Positions 30,707 to 33,023 of a stretch of DNA of 33,023 nucleotides are shown here, in pieces (within the stretch, counting starts at the first letter, position 1; the number at the start of each line of letters is the position of its first letter). The position numbers and the translations under genes were made by a program. Origin of the DNA: CAG-492 sp035388585 (GTDB lineage: Bacteria; Bacillota; Clostridia; TANB77; CAG-508); NCBI GenBank assembly GCA_035388585.1, contig DAOOQE010000015.1, forward strand, positions 1 to 33,023, given 5' to 3'. Under the pieces are notes generated by a model. It saw only the letters and a list, made by a program, of their open reading frames with translations. It did not search any database and was not told the origin of the DNA.

Positions 30707-31486
30707 TTAAGGCTGCATTGCTCCAAATAACACTAGCCATGCTAAAATTGATTTTGCAACTAGGCTTAATATTATAAATACTCTTTCTCCATAAATATAA
30801 TCTTTCCATTTTCCAATTTTTTTATACTGTAAAATCATATTGATTGGGAAAGTATTAAATGCTATAAAGTATGTTATAACAATGGCCCATACGAACCAAG
30901 GCACTAGTTCTAAACTTCCCATTCCTGTAACATATAAAGCTATTGCAATCCATGGTGCAATACCTACAACTGAGCCCCATATAAATGGTCCCCAATTAAC
31001 TTTTTTCTTATCAGAATCAAGATTTATAAGTTCCATATCTAATCCAAACAAATTCATACCTGCATTAGCTAAGAAAATTACAATCAATGTTGCAATATCA
31101 CGAATTCCAAACAATGTTGCTATTAAAACAATCATTATTGAAGAACTAATTGCATACTCAAACCAACGGTATTTATTAATCCCTTTTTCTAAACCTTCAA
31201 CATAGTCTTTTTCTTTTAAAACTATTATAAAATGTGCTATAGCCGAAATTAATAAGAATGCTGCCACTAATATTCCAAAAGGTAGTGTGAACAATTCTTT
31301 TGAAGCATTCTCCAAAGATTTTGTTTCAAAGTTAAATTTTTGATAGAATTGTACTATCACAGGTTGGAACTCTGATATTTTTTGAATAACATTTGTTGCT
31401 AAAAATATCATAATAATTCCTTGTACGAAATGTAATAAGCCCATTATTTTATTGAATTTAATCAATTTTGCAAATTTTTTCTCCAT
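30707..31486 (-). CDS. Heliorhodopsin (retinal-binding seven-helix protein)
   Basis: This 259-residue, seven-helix membrane protein matches the heliorhodopsin family, not type 1 rhodopsins. Helix C region KYRWFEYAISSSIMIV gives the counterion Glu110. Helix D/E has NAGMNLFGLDMELIN, then WGPFIWGSVVGIAPWIAI. Helix F/G has FNTFPINMILQYKKIGKW, DYIYGERVFIIL and LSLVAKSILAWLVLFGAMQP, with Lys245 as the retinal Schiff-base lysine (compare Glu107 and Lys241 in the prototype). The length is usual. AAAGGGG precedes the start. It is flanked by its own promoter and terminator. There are no retinal-synthesis genes nearby, so retinal must come from elsewhere. Known heliorhodopsins do not pump ions and are thought to be slow sensors. 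The function here is unknown. Confidence 0.95.
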   Translation of the reverse strand: MEKKFAKLIKFNKIMGLLHFVQGIIMIFLATNVIQKISEFQPVIVQFYQKFNFETKSLENASKELFTLPFGILVAAFLLISAIAHFIIVLKEKDYVEGLEKGINKYRWFEYAISSSIMIVLIATLFGIRDIATLIVIFLANAGMNLFGLDMELINLDSDKKKVNWGPFIWGSVVGIAPWIAIALYVTGMGSLELVPWFVWAIVITYFIAFNTFPINMILQYKKIGKWKDYIYGERVFIILSLVAKSILAWLVLFGAMQP

Positions 31487-31515
31487 ATTTTACCCCTTTC
31501 ATTTTTGATAACTTA

Positions 31516-31544
31516 ATTATAAATGATTGCAAAAAAAATAACAA
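31516..31544 (-). promoter_or_regulatory. Promoter of the heliorhodopsin gene
   Basis: On the minus strand TTGTTA (31544-31539), a 17-nt spacer and TATAAT (31521-31516). The leader is short, about 25 nt. Confidence 0.72.
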
Positions 31545-31594
31545 TGTTTTTCTTCAATCTGCTATTCAGAACTTTTATAGTTCGATTTTTCAAA

Positions 31595-31627
31595 TAAAAA
31601 AGTGCCCAAATGAAAGGCACTCTTTGA
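31595..31627 (-). terminator. Terminator of the XRE-type regulator gene
   Basis: On the minus strand AAAGAGTGCC, loop, GGGCACTTTTTT. It separates the regulator transcript from the heliorhodopsin gene. The rest of the 348-bp gap holds only the promoter and AT-rich sequence. Confidence 0.85.
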
Positions 31628-31834
31628 AAATAAGTAATATTATTTTTAATATAACCAGTTAATATGCAAACGATATTATTCAATTTTACCAGTGCCACAT
31701 GGAAATATTTTTCACTTTTTTTGAACTATTTTTCAAATTTATTGCAGACTTTTTCTTATAATAAGTACTTTTTATAATTTATTTTTAACTTAAATTATTT
31801 AAAAAGTTATCTAAGCTATTCTATAATACATAAT

Positions 31835-32347
31835 TTATTTATTGTTTTTTCTGTATACATTATTTTCAACATAAACCATCATTTGATTATATAAAATTAT
31901 ATAAATAAAAACTGGAAGAATTCCACCTATAAGGCCTAAAATATACACATCAACTTCATTTAATTTTAATCCAATCAATATACCAATCCATAATATAATT
32001 CCAAAAATAATTCTTGTGACATGTTCCTTCAACCATTTATTCTTGTAATATACTATTCTTTTCTTTAAAGAAAATGAACTATTTTCTAAAACAATCATTA
32101 AATTTTCATCAGCTTTCTTTTTGTAGTCTGCATCAGAAATTTTTTCGCCAGTTAATAATTCATTAACTGAAATATTCAATGTGTTACATAACTCATTTAA
32201 CAATGAATAATCTGGTAATGTTTTACCATTCTCCCAGCGACTTACCGATTTATTCGTTACTCCAACTTTTTCTGCAAGTTGTTCTTGTGTCATGTTTTTT
32301 TCTTTCCTTAATTCAGCAATAAATTTTCCAATCTTTTCCTGATTCAT
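31835..32347 (-). CDS. XRE-family helix-turn-helix regulator with membrane helices
   Basis: This is a 170-residue protein started at ATG 32347, seven bases after AAGGAGG; an in-frame TTG at 32353 is too close to that site. Residues 5-60 form a Cro/C1-type helix-turn-helix (IAELRKEKNMTQEQLAEKVG, then VTNKSVSRWENGKTLPD). A basic stretch (YYKNKWLKEHVTR) precedes two membrane helices (about 110-130 and 135-156). Membrane-tethered XRE proteins of this kind are common in Clostridia and of unknown input. It is upstream of the heliorhodopsin on the same strand, separated by a terminator. A decayed paralogue lies at 27160-27335. Confidence 0.9.
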   Translation of the reverse strand: MNQEKIGKFIAELRKEKNMTQEQLAEKVGVTNKSVSRWENGKTLPDYSLLNELCNTLNISVNELLTGEKISDADYKKKADENLMIVLENSSFSLKKRIVYYKNKWLKEHVTRIIFGIILWIGILIGLKLNEVDVYILGLIGGILPVFIYIILYNQMMVYVENNVYRKNNK

Positions 32348-32446
32348 AATCAACCCTCCTTCTAAATAAAATTTTATATTATTTATTTTGAATTTAACAG
32401 GACATAAACTGAGAGTTAAATAAATTATTATTTATCCTTTAGAAAT

Positions 32447-32455
32447 ATTATATCA
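32447..32455 (-). promoter_or_regulatory. Extended -10 promoter of the XRE-type regulator
   Basis: On the minus strand TGATATAAT (-10 TATAAT at 32452-32447, preceded by TGA). No good -35 is seen. Confidence 0.5.
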
Positions 32456-32552
32456 TATAAAAGGACAAAACTCTTAATTTGTAGTAAATTTAGTTTCTAT
32501 AATATTTATTTGGGTGGTTACACACCTTAATCAGATTTTCGAAGAAAATAAT

Positions 32553-32619
32553 GCACTTATTAAAATACCTGATAGAATTAATTCACAAAAACAAATAATA
32601 ATGATCTATTAATAAGTGC
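32553..32619. repeat. 11-bp perfect inverted repeat, 45 bp apart
   Basis: GCACTTATTAA (32553-32563) and TTAATAAGTGC (32609-32619). It lies between the regulator promoter and the transposase relic. It is possibly a trace of a mobile element or a binding site. Confidence 0.5.
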
Positions 32620-32670
32620 GTAACAATTACATCAGTAATTTACTAATATTAAAAGGTGTTTTTTTAAAAT

Positions 32671-33023
32671 AAAGAATATCCATTATCATAACATTCAAAT
32701 GTTAAATATTTTATTACTGATCTATGTGAAACTTATAAATATATATCAATGACTTATTTTACAAAAGTCAAAATAATAGCAGATAAATTTCACTAATCAT
32801 GATAAATTTTTAGTGCTGTAAATGATGTTAGAATTGAAACTTAAAAGAAATTACCACCAAAAAAAAAGAAATATTTTTTCCATTCAAAAAAACTTTTATT
32901 AGCTAGATACAGTAACTTAAAAGAACAAAGCCAAGAAAAATTAAACTATATATTAATCAATTATTCTAAAGATTTAAGAACAGTTTATTACGAGAAAGAA
33001 GAACTTCTCGATATTATTCATAA
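32671..33023 (+). pseudogene. ISL3-family transposase relic, open at the right edge
   Basis: One frame reads NVKYFITDLCETYKYISMTY, FTKVKIIADKFH, later NDVRIETQKKLPPKKKKYFF with TAA in place of the Q, and LLLARYSNLKEQSQEKLNYI, then YSKDLRTVYYEKEELLDIIH. This matches the core of ISL3 transposases: the second catalytic Asp region VkyfiTDl..pY, then AKIIADRFHV, then LLLkry.nLt...k.kLn. In-frame stops at 32689, 32794, 32800, 32803 and 32842 make it non-functional. The N-terminal zinc-finger part and first catalytic Asp are not recognisable upstream. Confidence 0.82.

Noticed and set aside
31468..31698. Two short overlapping open frames upstream of the heliorhodopsin
   Set aside because: They cover its promoter and the terminator of the regulator gene, and neither has a ribosome site.

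Overview
The window is very AT-rich DNA from a monoderm, anaerobic, Clostridia-like bacterium that I cannot place to genus. The evidence is strong GGAGG ribosome sites, sortase and sortase-anchored proteins, dockerins, YqeY beside rpsU, a class III (oxygen-sensitive) ribonucleotide reductase, and sigma-A promoters of the TTGACA-17-TATAAT kind. Almost everything is on the minus strand. The exceptions are a CAP-domain gene, two unknown genes and a transposase relic.

Left third (1-13378), cell surface. A giant bacterial Ig-like (Big_3) repeat protein runs off the left edge. It sits 3 bp behind a cohesin-like/dockerin protein. A secreted CAP-domain protein and prfA follow, then an 883-residue secreted protein with a dockerin and a repetitive beta-helix-like body. 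Next, reading 13378 to 10367 on the minus strand, is an operon of three TasA/camelysin-like proteins and one sortase. The third TasA-like protein carries an unusual sorting signal (TPKTN). No SipW-type signal peptidase is present.

Middle (13379-20530), housekeeping. rpsU (56 aa) has a strong promoter and a structured leader and is followed by yqeY. nrdD and nrdG follow, nrdD apparently with a long A-rich leader. Then come a YPQTG-anchored surface protein and a YdbC/PC4-type DNA-binding protein.

Right third (20531-33023), accessory. It holds two Nudix hydrolases, several unknown proteins, an ECF sigma/anti-sigma pair with a recognisable autoregulatory promoter, and a frameshifted GNAT acetyltransferase running into a DpnD/PcfM-like domain. 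It also holds a heliorhodopsin (retinal lysine K245, counterion E110), an XRE-type membrane regulator and a decayed paralogue of it, and an ISL3-family transposase pseudogene at the right edge. One unknown gene (27484) has its own ribosome site and start codon triplicated as an in-frame 60-bp tandem repeat.

Intergenic spaces are unusually rich in local tandem repeats (periods of 30, 33, 41, 50 and 63 bp) and carry a dispersed repeat of about 50 bp. The most notable content is the heliorhodopsin, the sortase/TasA-like surface-fibre operon, and the start-site repeat.
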